Positions 36,755 through 46,136 are shown, counted from the stretch's first letter. The stretch is DNA of 64,000 nt from Nitrosomonadales bacterium (GCA_024642775.1 JAHEAL010000002.1:86196-150195), one strand, 5' to 3'. The notes: generated by a model from the sequence alone, not told the origin. Numbers and translations: made by a program.

Positions 36755-37219
36755 ATGATTGAAAAAAAATTAAAAAACTCTAAAGAAATTTCCTCGATTA
36801 TCATTAGACCAAATCCTGCTATGCCATGGAATATTATAAAGCGGGTCTATTTAATCTTTGGCCTGTTTATATTAATGATTGCCATTGCTCTCTCTTACGT
36901 CAATCTATACCTCGCTATTCCTTTTTATGGAATTGAATTTCTGATACTTGGCTATGCTTTATATATAACCGCACTTAAGAGTACTTTTTATGAAGAAATT
37001 TTAGTTGATGAGTATAATATACGTGTCAGATTTGTAATGAGAAAGAATGTAAAGGAATATATTTTAGTTAAGGACTGGACTAACTTCCAATATGAGCCCC
37101 CAACAAACCTTAAGCATTCAACTCTATTTTTTATTCAAAATAATAAGAAAATCCTTTTAGGACAAAGAGTTACTGATAAAGAGCGAGAAGTTTTGAAGAA
37201 TTTGATAAAAAAAATCTAG
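36755..37219 (+). CDS. DUF2244 family membrane protein
   Basis: A 154-residue protein with two hydrophobic segments (near 30-50 and 55-75) and a soluble C-terminal half, AIPFYGIEFLILGYALY then a beta-rich end LKHSTLFFIQNNKKILLG. This matches DUF2244 proteins found before coxB in alpha- and betaproteobacteria; integral membrane, role unknown, probably linked to oxidase assembly. The start is ATG 36755; a longer frame would translate the tRNA. Confidence 0.75.
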   Translation: MIEKKLKNSKEISSIIIRPNPAMPWNIIKRVYLIFGLFILMIAIALSYVNLYLAIPFYGIEFLILGYALYITALKSTFYEEILVDEYNIRVRFVMRKNVKEYILVKDWTNFQYEPPTNLKHSTLFFIQNNKKILLGQRVTDKEREVLKNLIKKI

Positions 37220-37238
37220 AAAAAAATAGATTTTTAGG

Positions 37239-37267
37239 TTGAAAAGTTGTTACAAATTAGTTACATT
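37239..37267 (+). promoter_or_regulatory. Possible sigma-70 promoter of the cox operon
   Basis: TTGAAA at 37239-37244 (five of six consensus bases), 17 bases, then TACATT at 37262-37267 (four of six). It lies about 50 bases before the coxB ATG, in the only intergenic space of the cluster upstream of coxB. Weak evidence by itself. Confidence 0.35.
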
Positions 37268-37319
37268 TACGAAGTTGTAATCTTTTTAATTAATTTTAAG
37301 CATTGTGAAGAGAGAAAGC

Positions 37320-38453
37320 ATGACAAGTATATTTAAAAAAGCAATCCAAGCAATTTTCTTAGTAACACTACCCATATCTGCTTTTGCCGATTGGGCACTG
37401 AACATGAGAGAGGGAGTTACACCAATCAGCCAAAAAGTATATGACATGCATATGGTTTCTCTATGGGTTGTAACAATAATCGGCATTATTGTATTTGGTA
37501 TTATGTTTTGGTCTATCTTTCATCACAGAAAATCACGTGGCGTAAAACCTGCTAAATTCTCTCACAGCACCACAGTTGAAATTATTTGGACAGCGATACC
37601 ACTTCTTATAATTATCGGTCTTGCAATTCCAGCAACTAAATTATTGATTGAGATGGATGATACATCTGAAACCGCGTTAACTGTTAAAGCTGTTGGTTAC
37701 CAATGGAAATGGAAATACGAATATCTTGAAGATGATTTAACCTTATACAGTAACCTCGATGAAAAAAGCGTTGAATTAAGCCAGCGTGCTGATGATGTTG
37801 ATCCAATGGAGTACAGTGATTACCTATTAAATGTGGATGAGCCTCTAGTGCTTCCTACAAATACCAAAATAAGAATTCTTACAACAGCCAACGATGTGAT
37901 ACATGCCTGGTGGGTTCCTGATCTAGGGTGGAAGCGTGATGCGATACCTGGTTTTATTAACGACAACTGGGCTTATATTAATGAACCAGGCACTTATCGT
38001 GGACAATGCGCTGAGATTTGCGGTAAAGGTCACGGCTATATGCCTATTGTAGTAAAAGCTGTTTCAATGGATGATTACAAGGTATGGGTTGCAGAAAAAA
38101 AACAAGAACAAGACGAAGCTAATGCCGCATCCAGCAAAACTATGACAAAAGAAGAGTTGATGACCAAAGGTGAGGCGGTTTATAAAGCCAATTGTTTAGC
38201 TTGTCACCAAGCGAATGGTCAAGGTGTTAAAGGAGTTTTCCCTGCTTTAGCCGGTAGTAAAATTGCTACCCAACCTGAAAATCTGAAAACACATATTACA
38301 CACATTCTTTATGGTAAAAATTTGATGCCACCTTTTGGGGAACAGTTAAATGATGGCGATATTGCTGCCGTTACAACTTACGAGAGAAATGCTTGGGGTA
38401 ATGACACTGGTGATGTAGTTCAACCAGGCGACATTGCCGCAGAAAGAAAATAA
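37320..38453 (+). CDS. coxB: Cytochrome c oxidase subunit II with fused cytochrome c domain
   Basis: CoxB takes electrons from cytochrome c through its CuA centre. The 377-residue protein has a signal/first segment, two membrane helices (near 45-65 and 90-110), the CuA domain with WKWKYEY, AWWVPDLGWKRDAIPG and CAEICGKGHGYMP, and then a C-terminal cytochrome c domain with CLACH (heme) and MPPFG (Met ligand). The fusion is the caa3-like form common in betaproteobacteria. I take ATG 37320 rather than GTG 37305. Confidence 0.96.
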   Translation: MTSIFKKAIQAIFLVTLPISAFADWALNMREGVTPISQKVYDMHMVSLWVVTIIGIIVFGIMFWSIFHHRKSRGVKPAKFSHSTTVEIIWTAIPLLIIIGLAIPATKLLIEMDDTSETALTVKAVGYQWKWKYEYLEDDLTLYSNLDEKSVELSQRADDVDPMEYSDYLLNVDEPLVLPTNTKIRILTTANDVIHAWWVPDLGWKRDAIPGFINDNWAYINEPGTYRGQCAEICGKGHGYMPIVVKAVSMDDYKVWVAEKKQEQDEANAASSKTMTKEELMTKGEAVYKANCLACHQANGQGVKGVFPALAGSKIATQPENLKTHITHILYGKNLMPPFGEQLNDGDIAAVTTYERNAWGNDTGDVVQPGDIAAERK

Positions 38454-38497
38454 TAATAAGTTAATAATTAAAATATATATTTTATGAGGAAAATATT

Positions 38498-40087
38498 ATG
38501 AGTACATTAGCACACGAACATGACCACCATCATGCTCCTTCAGGATTAAAGCGCTGGATTTTTTCAACTAACCACAAAGATATCGGAACGCTATATCTGA
38601 TTTTTGCATTGATGATGTTCTTTATTGGTGGCGCTATGGCAATGATTATTCGTGCTGAATTATTTCAGCCGGGCCTCCAGTTTGTCGACCCGCAATTTTA
38701 TAATTCAATGGTTACCGTTCATGCCCTCATCATGATCTTCGGTGCCGTCATGCCAGCAGGTGTTGGCCTTGCTAACTGGATGATTCCTCTTATGATTGGA
38801 GCGCCGGATATGGCTCTACCAAGAATGAATAACATGAGTTTCTGGATTTTACCTTTCGGTTTTGCACTTTTGATTAGTACATTATTTATGAATGGTGGGG
38901 GCCCAGCTGGCGGTTGGACAATGTATCCTCCTCTTGTATTGCAGTTAAACGATGCATTCCCATTTTTAATTTTTACGGTTCATATTCTTGGTGTTTCATC
39001 CATTATGGGTGCAATCAATATCATCGCTACTGTATTTAACATGCGTGCTCCTGGCATGACACTAATGAAAATGCCATTATTTGTTTGGACTTGGGTGATC
39101 ACAGCATTCTTATTAATCGCTTCATTACCGGTACTTGCTGGTGCGGTGACAATGCTTTTAACTGACAAATACTTCGGTACTAGTTTCTTTAGCGCTGCTG
39201 GTGGTGGAGATCCGGTTCTATTCCAGCACATCTTCTGGTTCTTTGGACACCCTGAAGTTTATATCTTAGCGTTACCGGCATTTGGAATTGTTTCCACAAT
39301 TATTCCAACGTTTGCAAGAAAACCACTTTTTGGCTATGCATCGATGGTTTATGCAACAGCATCAATTGCGATCCTTTCATTCTTTGTATGGGCTCACCAC
39401 ATGTTTACAGTAGGGATGCCAATTAAAGGTGAATTATTTTTCATGTACGCAACAATGTTAATTGCTGTTCCTACAGGCGTGAAAGTATTTAACTGGATGG
39501 CTACTATGTGGAAAGGTGCAATGACTTTCGAGGCGCCTATGTTGTTCTCAATCGCTTTTGTGATTTTATTCACAATAGGAGGTTTCTCTGGACTAATGTT
39601 AGGAATTACGCCAGTGGATTTCCAGTACCATGACACCTATTTTGTAGTGGCTCACTTCCATTATGTGTTGCTAACCGGTGCAGTATTCTCACTTATGGCA
39701 GCTGCTTACTACTGGCTACCTAAATGGACAGGTTATATGTACGATGAAAAATTGGCGAAGATACACTTCTGGCTATCAGCTATAGCTTCGAATGTATTAT
39801 TTTTCCCACAACACTTCTTAGGTCTTGCTGGTATGCCAAGAAGGATCCCGGACTACAACATCCAATTTGCTGATTTCAACATGATCTCAAGTATAGGTGG
39901 TTTTGCATACGGCATCAGTCAATTATTATTTGTTTATATAGTTATCAAGTGTGCGCTTGGCGGTAAAAAAGCTAAAGCTCAGGCTTGGGAAGGTGCAAAA
40001 GGACTTGAGTGGACTGTTCCGTCACCAGCACCATTCCATACATTTGAAACACCTCCTAAATTAACAAAGGCAATGCTTGAAAATTAA
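38498..40087 (+). CDS. coxA: Cytochrome c oxidase subunit I
   Basis: The 529-residue catalytic subunit binding heme a and the heme a3-CuB centre. The protein has about 12 membrane helices. Segments WIFSTNHKDIGTLYLIF (N-terminus), VHALIMIFGAVMP (heme a ligand), FFGHPEVYILALPAFG (His-Tyr pair of CuB), WAHHMFTVG (two CuB histidines), and YHDTYFVVAHFHYVL (heme a3/a ligands) are all in place. GAGG lies nine bases before the ATG. Oxidase of A-type by the HPEVY motif. Confidence 0.99.
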   Translation: MSTLAHEHDHHHAPSGLKRWIFSTNHKDIGTLYLIFALMMFFIGGAMAMIIRAELFQPGLQFVDPQFYNSMVTVHALIMIFGAVMPAGVGLANWMIPLMIGAPDMALPRMNNMSFWILPFGFALLISTLFMNGGGPAGGWTMYPPLVLQLNDAFPFLIFTVHILGVSSIMGAINIIATVFNMRAPGMTLMKMPLFVWTWVITAFLLIASLPVLAGAVTMLLTDKYFGTSFFSAAGGGDPVLFQHIFWFFGHPEVYILALPAFGIVSTIIPTFARKPLFGYASMVYATASIAILSFFVWAHHMFTVGMPIKGELFFMYATMLIAVPTGVKVFNWMATMWKGAMTFEAPMLFSIAFVILFTIGGFSGLMLGITPVDFQYHDTYFVVAHFHYVLLTGAVFSLMAAAYYWLPKWTGYMYDEKLAKIHFWLSAIASNVLFFPQHFLGLAGMPRRIPDYNIQFADFNMISSIGGFAYGISQLLFVYIVIKCALGGKKAKAQAWEGAKGLEWTVPSPAPFHTFETPPKLTKAMLEN

Positions 40088-40090
40088 TAT

Positions 40091-40207
40091 ATGGCATTAA
40101 CCAAGGAGGAGAAAAAAGATTTAGGTAAGAAGAATAAGCGATTAGCAATAATTTTAGGACTGGTCGCTTTTTCCTTTTACTTATTTTTTGTTCTAAGCAA
40201 TCTTTAA
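40091..40207 (+). CDS. Small membrane peptide of the cytochrome oxidase operon (38 residues)
   Basis: An ATG at 40091, three bases after coxA, opens a 38-residue frame ending one base before cox11. The product has a Lys-rich N-terminal half (MALTKEEKKDLGKKNKRL) and one membrane helix (near 18-36). Betaproteobacteria often carry a short membrane peptide in this slot between ctaD and ctaG, named a cytochrome oxidase small assembly protein. The role is unknown. The tight spacing on both sides argues for a real gene. Its AAGGAGG run is coding (Lys-Glu-Glu). Confidence 0.68.
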   Translation: MALTKEEKKDLGKKNKRLAIILGLVAFSFYLFFVLSNL

Positions 40208-40208
40208 G

Positions 40209-40745
40209 ATGGCAAAGAAACAAGGTGATATTAAGAAGACCACAACCACACTTTTTTTTGTAACAATATTAATGTTTGGTTTTGGGTATGCGATGGTACC
40301 TCTGTATGATACATTCTGTCAAATTACAGGACTGAATGGAAAAACACAAAGGGTTATCGAGACAAAAGGGGAGGAAGTAGTTGTTAGTAATCGAGAGGTT
40401 AGGATACTCTTTGACGCTAACGTGAACGGAGATTTGCCATGGAGGTTGAAGCCAACCATTAAGGCAATTAAAGTTCAGCCAGGGAAGTTCTATGACGCAA
40501 CATATTCGGTGACAAATATGTCTAATGAAGCAGTTGTTGGTCAGGCCATTCCAAGTGTTTCCCCTCAAATTGCATCGCTATATTTTAAAAAGTCAGAATG
40601 TTTTTGTTTTGTTAATCAGCTCTTAGAGCCTGGAGAAACAAAAGACATGCTGGTAAGATTTGAAGTAGATAGAGATTTGCCCGAAGACGTGGGAGCACTG
40701 ACACTCTCCTATACATTCTTCAGAGCAAAAGGTGATAATTCATAA
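40209..40745 (+). CDS. cox11: Cytochrome c oxidase assembly protein (CuB chaperone)
   Basis: A 178-residue membrane-anchored copper chaperone that delivers copper to CuB of subunit I (also named ctaG). One N-terminal helix, then MVPLYDTFCQITGLNGKT, a beta-fold with PWRLKPTIKAIKVQPG, and the copper motif ECFCFVNQLLEPGE. The C-terminal segment LTLSYTFFRA is typical. The start follows the small peptide by one base. Confidence 0.97.
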   Translation: MAKKQGDIKKTTTTLFFVTILMFGFGYAMVPLYDTFCQITGLNGKTQRVIETKGEEVVVSNREVRILFDANVNGDLPWRLKPTIKAIKVQPGKFYDATYSVTNMSNEAVVGQAIPSVSPQIASLYFKKSECFCFVNQLLEPGETKDMLVRFEVDRDLPEDVGALTLSYTFFRAKGDNS

Positions 40746-40765
40746 ATTTGATATAGGATTTGAAT

Positions 40766-41638
40766 ATGGCAACAAAAGACATTTATTACGTACCTGAAGG
40801 AAGTAAGTGGCCAATTTTTGGAAGCTTTGCTTTGTTTGTTTTATTTATTGGAGGTGCATTACTGTTTAATGGTAATGCCAATGCTAATTTTGTATTGTAT
40901 TTAGGAATCGCTTTAGTCTTCTACATGTTTGTTGGCTGGTTCAACGACGTAATTGGAGAAAGCCGTTCTGGAAAATACAGTGGCCAAGTTGATGTGAGCT
41001 TTAGAATGGGTATGGGATGGTTCATATTTTCTGAGGTAATGTTTTTTGCTGCTTTCTTTGGCGCTCTGTTTTATGCAAGAATGTTTTCAATTCCATGGCT
41101 TGGTGGCCTTGGAGGAGGTTCAGCAACGCATGAATTCCTATGGTCTGCCTTTGAAGCATCATGGCCGCTAAGTGTAACTCCTGATCCAACTAACTTTGAT
41201 CAACCTAAAGAAGTTATTCCTGCCTTTGGAGTCCCAGGAATAAATACGCTTATACTTTTAACAAGCGGAGTAACGGTAACATTTGCTCATTGGGCACTAA
41301 AAAATAATAAGCGTGCTAATTTAAATATCTGGCTAGCACTCACAGTAATTCTTGGATTTGTTTTTGTTTACTTTCAAGCTGAAGAGTATGCACATGCTTA
41401 CGGAGATTTAAATCTTAAATTGAGCTCTGGTATTTACGGGTCAACTTTTTATATGCTTACTGGATTCCATGGATTCCACGTTACTATGGGTGCGATTATG
41501 TTGTTAGTGATCTTGCTTAGAACAATAAAAGGTCATTTCAGCAAGAAAGATCACTTTGCATTTGAAGCTGTAGCTTGGTACTGGCACTTTGTTGACGTAG
41601 TGTGGTTAGGTTTGTTTATATTTGTATACTGGATCTAA
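40766..41638 (+). CDS. coxC: Cytochrome c oxidase subunit III
   Basis: A 290-residue integral subunit with seven helices. It shows FRMGMGWFIFSEVMFFAAFFG, ITTGVT-like LLTSGVTVTFAHWALK, FQAEEYAHAYGDLNLK, GIYGSTFYMLTGFHGFHV and AVAWYWHFVDVVWLGLF. The ATG at 40766 is preferred to an upstream TTG 40760. It closes the first part of the oxidase group and is followed by a terminator. Confidence 0.98.
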   Translation: MATKDIYYVPEGSKWPIFGSFALFVLFIGGALLFNGNANANFVLYLGIALVFYMFVGWFNDVIGESRSGKYSGQVDVSFRMGMGWFIFSEVMFFAAFFGALFYARMFSIPWLGGLGGGSATHEFLWSAFEASWPLSVTPDPTNFDQPKEVIPAFGVPGINTLILLTSGVTVTFAHWALKNNKRANLNIWLALTVILGFVFVYFQAEEYAHAYGDLNLKLSSGIYGSTFYMLTGFHGFHVTMGAIMLLVILLRTIKGHFSKKDHFAFEAVAWYWHFVDVVWLGLFIFVYWI

Positions 41639-41650
41639 TTTAGTTTACAA

Positions 41651-41679
41651 AAAAAAGCTACCTAAATGGTAGCTTTTTT
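41651..41679 (+). terminator. Bidirectional intrinsic terminator after coxC
   Basis: AAAAAAGCTACC at 41651-41662 pairs perfectly with GGTAGCTTTTTT at 41668-41679, with a TAAAT loop. It follows coxC by 12 bases and precedes the end of the convergent twin-TM gene by two bases, so it can serve both strands. Confidence 0.9.
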
Positions 41680-41681
41680 TA

Positions 41682-41894
41682 TTAGTGATTAGGTTGAATT
41701 AGGCCCAGTTTGTATCCAATGAGAATGAGAACAAATAGTAAAATAGACAGTCCAACTCTTATTGTTAATGAAGCAACCATTCTATTGCTTTGATTTACAT
41801 CCTTCATTAGAAAATGAAGACCGCTGGTTAATGATAAAATAACAATAATAAGTAAAAACACGATTAAAGATTTGTATAAAGTTTGAATATCCAT
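41682..41894 (-). CDS. DUF2909 twin transmembrane protein
   Basis: A 70-residue protein with two hydrophobic helices (residues about 9-30 and 45-65) around a polar loop LMKDVNQSNRM. This matches the DUF2909 or twin transmembrane proteins placed next to cox genes in beta- and gammaproteobacteria. Function is not known. It diverges from the SURF1 gene and shares the terminator with coxC. Confidence 0.78.
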   Translation of the reverse strand: MDIQTLYKSLIVFLLIIVILSLTSGLHFLMKDVNQSNRMVASLTIRVGLSILLFVLILIGYKLGLIQPNH

Positions 41895-41923
41895 ATCTCA
41901 ATATTATAGGAACTTACTAAGCT

Positions 41924-42628
41924 TTGAAAGCGATAATTAAATCATATTTCCTAACAGTTTTATTTCTGGTAGCTTTTATATTATTTGTTCGTCTAGGTTT
42001 TTGGCAGCTGGATCGTGCTGATCAAAAGAATACTATTAACTCCGAATACGTTAAAAGACAAGCAGAAGAAATAATTGAAGATGAGTCACTAATTAGTGAG
42101 AAATTATTATGGAGAAAATTCATAATATCTGGAAAGTTTATAGAGCCCAATATATTTTTGGATAACCAGATGAATTATCGAACTGCTGGCTATGTAATTT
42201 TAACTCCCTACAAAACTATCAATAATAAAATTATACTCATTAATCGCGGCTGGCATCCCCTTCCTGAGTTAAGAAATCAAATACCAAGAATTGAAAAAAA
42301 TATTGATAAAAAATTAGTGGGTGTATTAACGCCGATTCCTGCTCATGGGATCGTATTAGGTGGAAATAATTATGAAGAAATAAATAGTCAGTCTATCAGA
42401 ATACAGCGCGTAGATTTAGACGAGCTTATAAGTAAGCTAAATATTGAAAAATTTGATCTTTATCCATTCATGCTTACATTGACTGATCCAATCGATAAAA
42501 ATTTAACCTCAAATTTAATATTGCCAGTTTCTGATTCGGAAAAAAATTATGGTTATGCATTTCAGTGGTTTGCATTTGCTTTAACATTGCTGATTATTTT
42601 TGTTGTCTTGAGAAAGAAGAAGAAATGA
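41924..42628 (+). CDS. SURF1 family oxidase biogenesis protein
   Basis: A 234-residue membrane protein with an N-terminal and a C-terminal helix. It has RLGFWQLDRADQK, then GKFIEPNIFLDNQMNYRTAGYVILTPY, IILINRGWHPLPELR, and the ending YGYAFQWFAFALTLLIIFVVL, all usual for SURF1 (SurF1/Shy1), which aids heme a insertion into subunit I. It starts at TTG 41924. It overlaps the next gene by four bases. Confidence 0.93.
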   Translation: MKAIIKSYFLTVLFLVAFILFVRLGFWQLDRADQKNTINSEYVKRQAEEIIEDESLISEKLLWRKFIISGKFIEPNIFLDNQMNYRTAGYVILTPYKTINNKIILINRGWHPLPELRNQIPRIEKNIDKKLVGVLTPIPAHGIVLGGNNYEEINSQSIRIQRVDLDELISKLNIEKFDLYPFMLTLTDPIDKNLTSNLILPVSDSEKNYGYAFQWFAFALTLLIIFVVLRKKKK

Positions 42629-43197
42629 TTTCTAAAGTTTTAAAAGCTCGGATCTATTTAATAATAATCCTTTTTTTATTTACCACACCATTCATAGCAT
42701 CTTGGTACCTTGTATTTTTTACAGATTTTAAAAAAAATGACCAGGGTGTGGAGCATGGTGAGTTGATCGTTCCGGTATTAAAAGTGGGGCCAATCTATGC
42801 GCAATCAATCAACAGTCAAGAGGTTAGGGAGTTAAAAGATAAATGGATATTAACGGGCTTCACGCAAGAAAGATGTGATGACCGTTGTGAGCAATTGCTC
42901 TATAAGTTGAGACAAATTAGACTTGCGATTGGAAAAGATATCGACAAGGTTGATCGCTTGGTCATTAGTATTGATAATCTTCAGTCCCATGTTGAACAAT
43001 ACAAGGGGCAAAATATTATAGTGGATCCAGATGAAAGAGATCGTTTATATGTATTATTCCAGCAGGTTGAAAATTTCGATCAGGGTAGTATCTTTCTTAT
43101 TGATCCTTATGGATTTTTGATGATGCAATACGATTTTGATGCTGAGCCCAAAGGTATCATTCGCGATATTGAGCGTTTAATCAAAAATTCAAAGTAA
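42625..43197 (+). CDS. Membrane-anchored SCO-like/cytochrome oxidase assembly protein
   Basis: A 190-residue protein: one N-terminal helix (residues 9-32), then a thioredoxin-like fold with ERCDDRCEQLLYKLRQIR (CxxxC), a DRLVISID segment and SIFLIDPYGFLMMQYDF. This is the layout of SCO-type copper/redox proteins, though the usual downstream His ligand is not obvious. The real start is ATG 42625 (ATGA overlap with SURF1). It likely helps form the CuA or CuB centre. Confidence 0.77.
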   Translation: MISKVLKARIYLIIILFLFTTPFIASWYLVFFTDFKKNDQGVEHGELIVPVLKVGPIYAQSINSQEVRELKDKWILTGFTQERCDDRCEQLLYKLRQIRLAIGKDIDKVDRLVISIDNLQSHVEQYKGQNIIVDPDERDRLYVLFQQVENFDQGSIFLIDPYGFLMMQYDFDAEPKGIIRDIERLIKNSK

Positions 43198-43677
43198 TTT
43201 TGACACAATGTCTCTAAGTTTTTGATAGCTAATCTCACCAATAATAGTATTACTTAGCCTTTTATTTTTATCGATAATAATCGTCGTTGGTGTAAGTTTA
43301 ACATTCTGAAACTGCTGAATAATTTTCCCGTTCGTATCAAGAATGACGTCAAAAGGAAGACTTCTATCTTTGGAGAAGTTTACAACTCTACTGGGAATAT
43401 CATAAGGCATTGCAATTGCAAAAAGCGCGATCTCATGAGAGTGTTTTTCATAGAGCTTAACAAGTTCCGGCATTTCCTTGATGCATGTTGAGCAATCTGT
43501 TGCCCAGAAGTTTAAGACTATAACTTTATCCTCGATATCAGAAGTCTCTATTGTTTTCCCATCAATAGATTGCAGGGTAAGATTGGAAACAATGGTGGCT
43601 TTATTTAAAGCAAAAAGGCTAAATATTATAAGAATAATGAATAGTAAAATTAATAAGTTTTTGAGTTTTTCATGCAT
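43189..43677 (-). CDS. TlpA/ResA-type thiol-disulfide redoxin
   Basis: A 162-residue protein with an N-terminal membrane anchor and a thioredoxin fold: VIVLNFWATDCSTCIKEMPELVKLY holds the CxxC site in the WATDCSTC context, and later LTPTTIIIDKN has the cis-proline region. TlpA-type proteins reduce copper or heme-site thiols in the periplasm. It sits on the opposite strand inside the oxidase gene group, overlapping the SCO-like gene's end by nine bases. Confidence 0.88.
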   Translation of the reverse strand: MHEKLKNLLILLFIILIIFSLFALNKATIVSNLTLQSIDGKTIETSDIEDKVIVLNFWATDCSTCIKEMPELVKLYEKHSHEIALFAIAMPYDIPSRVVNFSKDRSLPFDVILDTNGKIIQQFQNVKLTPTTIIIDKNKRLSNTIIGEISYQKLRDIVSKLL

Positions 43678-43693
43678 AACATTTATTAAGACT

Positions 43694-43703
43694 TTGTTAT
43701 AAT
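43694..43703 (+). promoter_or_regulatory. Extended -10 promoter element of ctaA
   Basis: TTGTTATAAT at 43694-43703 includes a perfect TATAAT (43698-43703) preceded by TGT, an extended -10. It lies 43 bases before the ctaA ATG. A -35 is not clear. The same ten bases precede tRNA-Leu. Confidence 0.5.
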
Positions 43704-43746
43704 CTAGCGTTCAGATTTTATTAACATATTACCATTTTTAACGACA

Positions 43747-44736
43747 ATGATTTTTTATAAAAGACTTATATTATTAGCGATGTTACTAGCACTTGTTGTA
43801 GTATCATTTGGCGCATACGTAAGACTCACTGATGCTGGCCTCGGATGCCCTGATTGGCCAGGCTGTTATGGAACCCTTACCGTACCAGAGAGTATAGATG
43901 CGATAGCAAATGCTCAAGATATTTACCCTGACAGTCCAATCGAAAGCGATAAGGCATGGATAGAAATGATTCACAGATATATTGCTGGGATTCTTGGATT
44001 CATGATTCTATTAATAACCAGTTTATCCTTTGTATTTAGAGATCGAATTAATTACTCCATGAAATGGCCCATTGGACTCTTGTTATTGGTTGGTTTTCAG
44101 GGAGCATTGGGAATGTGGACAGTCACCTTATTACTTAAGCCTGCTGTTGTTTCATCACACCTGATTGGTGGAATGTCAGTTCTCGGACTCTTAACTTTTT
44201 TAATGCATAGAAATTACGGAACACACCGAGAAAATTTCATTACTGGAAGCTTAGATAGAAAGTTAGTTAGGTTTGCATTGGTGCTTTTGTTTATTCAGAT
44301 CGCCTTAGGAGGTTGGACAAGTACAAATTATGCCGCACTAGCATGCACTGACTTTCCAACATGTCATGGATCATTTATTCCAGAAATGGATTTTGATAAT
44401 GCCTTTACTTTATTTCGTGACCTTGGTGTAACCGCCTATGGGGAACCATTAACCATTCAGGCATTACATGCAATTCAATGGGTCCATAGAGTTGGGGCAA
44501 TTATTGTATTATTCTATATGTTATATATTTCTTATATCCTAAAGATTAATAAAGGGTTTAACCTGTGGAGAACTTCTTTAATTGCAGTTGTGATTTTTCA
44601 GTTCATTATTGGAGTTGCCAATCTTTTATTACATCTTCCAATTGTTCTAGCAACATTACATAATCTTGGGGCTGCACTGCTTGTTATTATTTTAGTGGGA
44701 ATTAATTCGAGAATTACAAAACCATGGAAAGAGTAA
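43747..44736 (+). CDS. ctaA: Heme A synthase
   Basis: CtaA oxidises the methyl group of heme O to the formyl group of heme A. The 329-residue protein has eight membrane helices and the family segments [32 protein letters not shown] (His), [47 protein letters not shown] and [13 protein letters not shown] (His). Two Cys pairs at the periplasmic loops are present. It overlaps ctaB by 13 bases. Confidence 0.97.
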   Translation: MIFYKRLILLAMLLALVVVSFGAYVRLTDAGLGCPDWPGCYGTLTVPESIDAIANAQDIYPDSPIESDKAWIEMIHRYIAGILGFMILLITSLSFVFRDRINYSMKWPIGLLLLVGFQGALGMWTVTLLLKPAVVSSHLIGGMSVLGLLTFLMHRNYGTHRENFITGSLDRKLVRFALVLLFIQIALGGWTSTNYAALACTDFPTCHGSFIPEMDFDNAFTLFRDLGVTAYGEPLTIQALHAIQWVHRVGAIIVLFYMLYISYILKINKGFNLWRTSLIAVVIFQFIIGVANLLLHLPIVLATLHNLGAALLVIILVGINSRITKPWKE

Positions 44737-45638
44737 ATCCAGTGAATGATAAACTAAGAATTAACGGAGATAGCTTGAAAAGCTTCTTAGCATTAACGAA
44801 GCCTAGAGTATGTTCTCTGATAGTTTTTACAGCAATTATTGGCATGTTTTTAGCAACACCCGGAATGGTTCCGTGGGATATTTTAATTATTGGCTCCATT
44901 GGGATTGGATTTGTTTCCGGTGCTGCGGCAGCATTTAACTGTTTGATAGAGGAAAAAATAGATGCACTAATGGCTCGAACAAGAGGGCGTCCTTTGCCGC
45001 TTGGCCAGGTATCTCAAGTTGAGACAATCATCTTTTCAACAGTGCTTGGAGGGCTGGGTTTAGCGCTATTATTTTTCTTTATTAATCCATTAACCATGTG
45101 GCTAACCCTAATAACTTTTTTTGCGTATGCAGTAATTTATACAGTGTTCCTCAAGCCAGCCACACCTATGAATATTGTAATTGGTGGAGCATCAGGCGCA
45201 ATGCCACCAGTACTAGGATGGGCGGCTGTAACCAATCAAGTTAATCCCGAGGCGCTTATCTTATTTCTCATTATTTTCTGTTGGACCCCGCCACATTTTT
45301 GGGCTTTAGCCTTATACAGAAGAAAAGAATACGAGAAGGTTGGAATGCCAATGCTGCCTGTTACCCATGGTGAAAAATACACCAGATTGCAGATTGTTCT
45401 TTACACGATTATTTTAATTATTGTGACCATGATGCCTTTCAGTGTTGGCATGGCTGGGCTTATTTATATAGGGTTTGCTACGATCTTAAATGCTTATTTT
45501 CTCTTCTACACGGTGATGCTATATCGAGAATATTCTGATAAACTATCTATGAAAATATTTCGGTATTCTATATGGTATTTAGGACTTATTTTCTTAGCAT
45601 TTTTAATAGACCATTATTTTAAATTTAAATTTATTTAG
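44724..45638 (+). CDS. ctaB: Protoheme IX farnesyltransferase (heme O synthase)
   Basis: CtaB (CyoE) adds a farnesyl group to heme b to make heme O. The 304-residue UbiA-type prenyltransferase has nine helices, [18 protein letters not shown], the Asp-rich [20 protein letters not shown] motif, and [20 protein letters not shown]. The second Asp-rich motif region is altered to the usual CtaB form. Coupled to ctaA by overlap. Confidence 0.97.
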   Translation: MERVNPVNDKLRINGDSLKSFLALTKPRVCSLIVFTAIIGMFLATPGMVPWDILIIGSIGIGFVSGAAAAFNCLIEEKIDALMARTRGRPLPLGQVSQVETIIFSTVLGGLGLALLFFFINPLTMWLTLITFFAYAVIYTVFLKPATPMNIVIGGASGAMPPVLGWAAVTNQVNPEALILFLIIFCWTPPHFWALALYRRKEYEKVGMPMLPVTHGEKYTRLQIVLYTIILIIVTMMPFSVGMAGLIYIGFATILNAYFLFYTVMLYREYSDKLSMKIFRYSIWYLGLIFLAFLIDHYFKFKFI

Positions 45639-45659
45639 TAACTGATACAAAGGATTTTT

Positions 45660-46127
45660 ATGAGTAAGAACAGTGAATTAAGAAGTGTTATTGAGACGAC
45701 AGCAGTTGTTATAGGAAGTTTTGTAGCAGCGGTAATACTAATTGTTTTATTAACTAAAGACTACTCTTCAGCTGAACCCGCTGTTGAAAAGGTAGTCGAG
45801 ACTTCAAATACAGAGCCAGTAGCACAAGTAGTCATGGACACAGCTGAATCTGATAGTTCAGACTCTTCAGGCGCTGCAATCGATGCTAAAAAAATAGTAG
45901 CAGCTAACTGTGCTATGTGTCATGAGGGTGGACTGATGGGTGCGCCTAAGATTGGCAGTGAAGACCAATGGGCCCCAAGAATTGCTCAAGGTAAAGATAC
46001 GCTCATTTCTCATGCAATAAATGGTATTCGACAAATGCCTGCGCGTGGAGGTAATGCTAAGCTTTCTGATGAAGAAGTTGCAGCCGCAGTCATTGACATG
46101 GCGAATGCTTCAGGCGGAAACTTATAA
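45660..46127 (+). CDS. Membrane-anchored cytochrome c5-type protein
   Basis: A 155-residue protein with an N-terminal helix (near 14-32), a low-complexity linker rich in Glu, Val and Ser (40-75), and a cytochrome c domain with CAMCHEGG (heme) and RQMPARGGNAKLSDEEV (Met ligand). The layout, anchor plus linker plus c5 domain, suggests an electron donor to the oxidase. It stands right after ctaB. A hairpin after the gene could end transcription. Confidence 0.9.
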   Translation: MSKNSELRSVIETTAVVIGSFVAAVILIVLLTKDYSSAEPAVEKVVETSNTEPVAQVVMDTAESDSSDSSGAAIDAKKIVAANCAMCHEGGLMGAPKIGSEDQWAPRIAQGKDTLISHAINGIRQMPARGGNAKLSDEEVAAAVIDMANASGGNL

Positions 46128-46136
46128 CGATTATAT

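Noticed and set aside
40100-40115. Strong AAGGAGG ribosome-site-like run inside the small peptide gene
   Set aside because: No start codon follows at a proper distance; the run encodes Lys-Glu-Glu.
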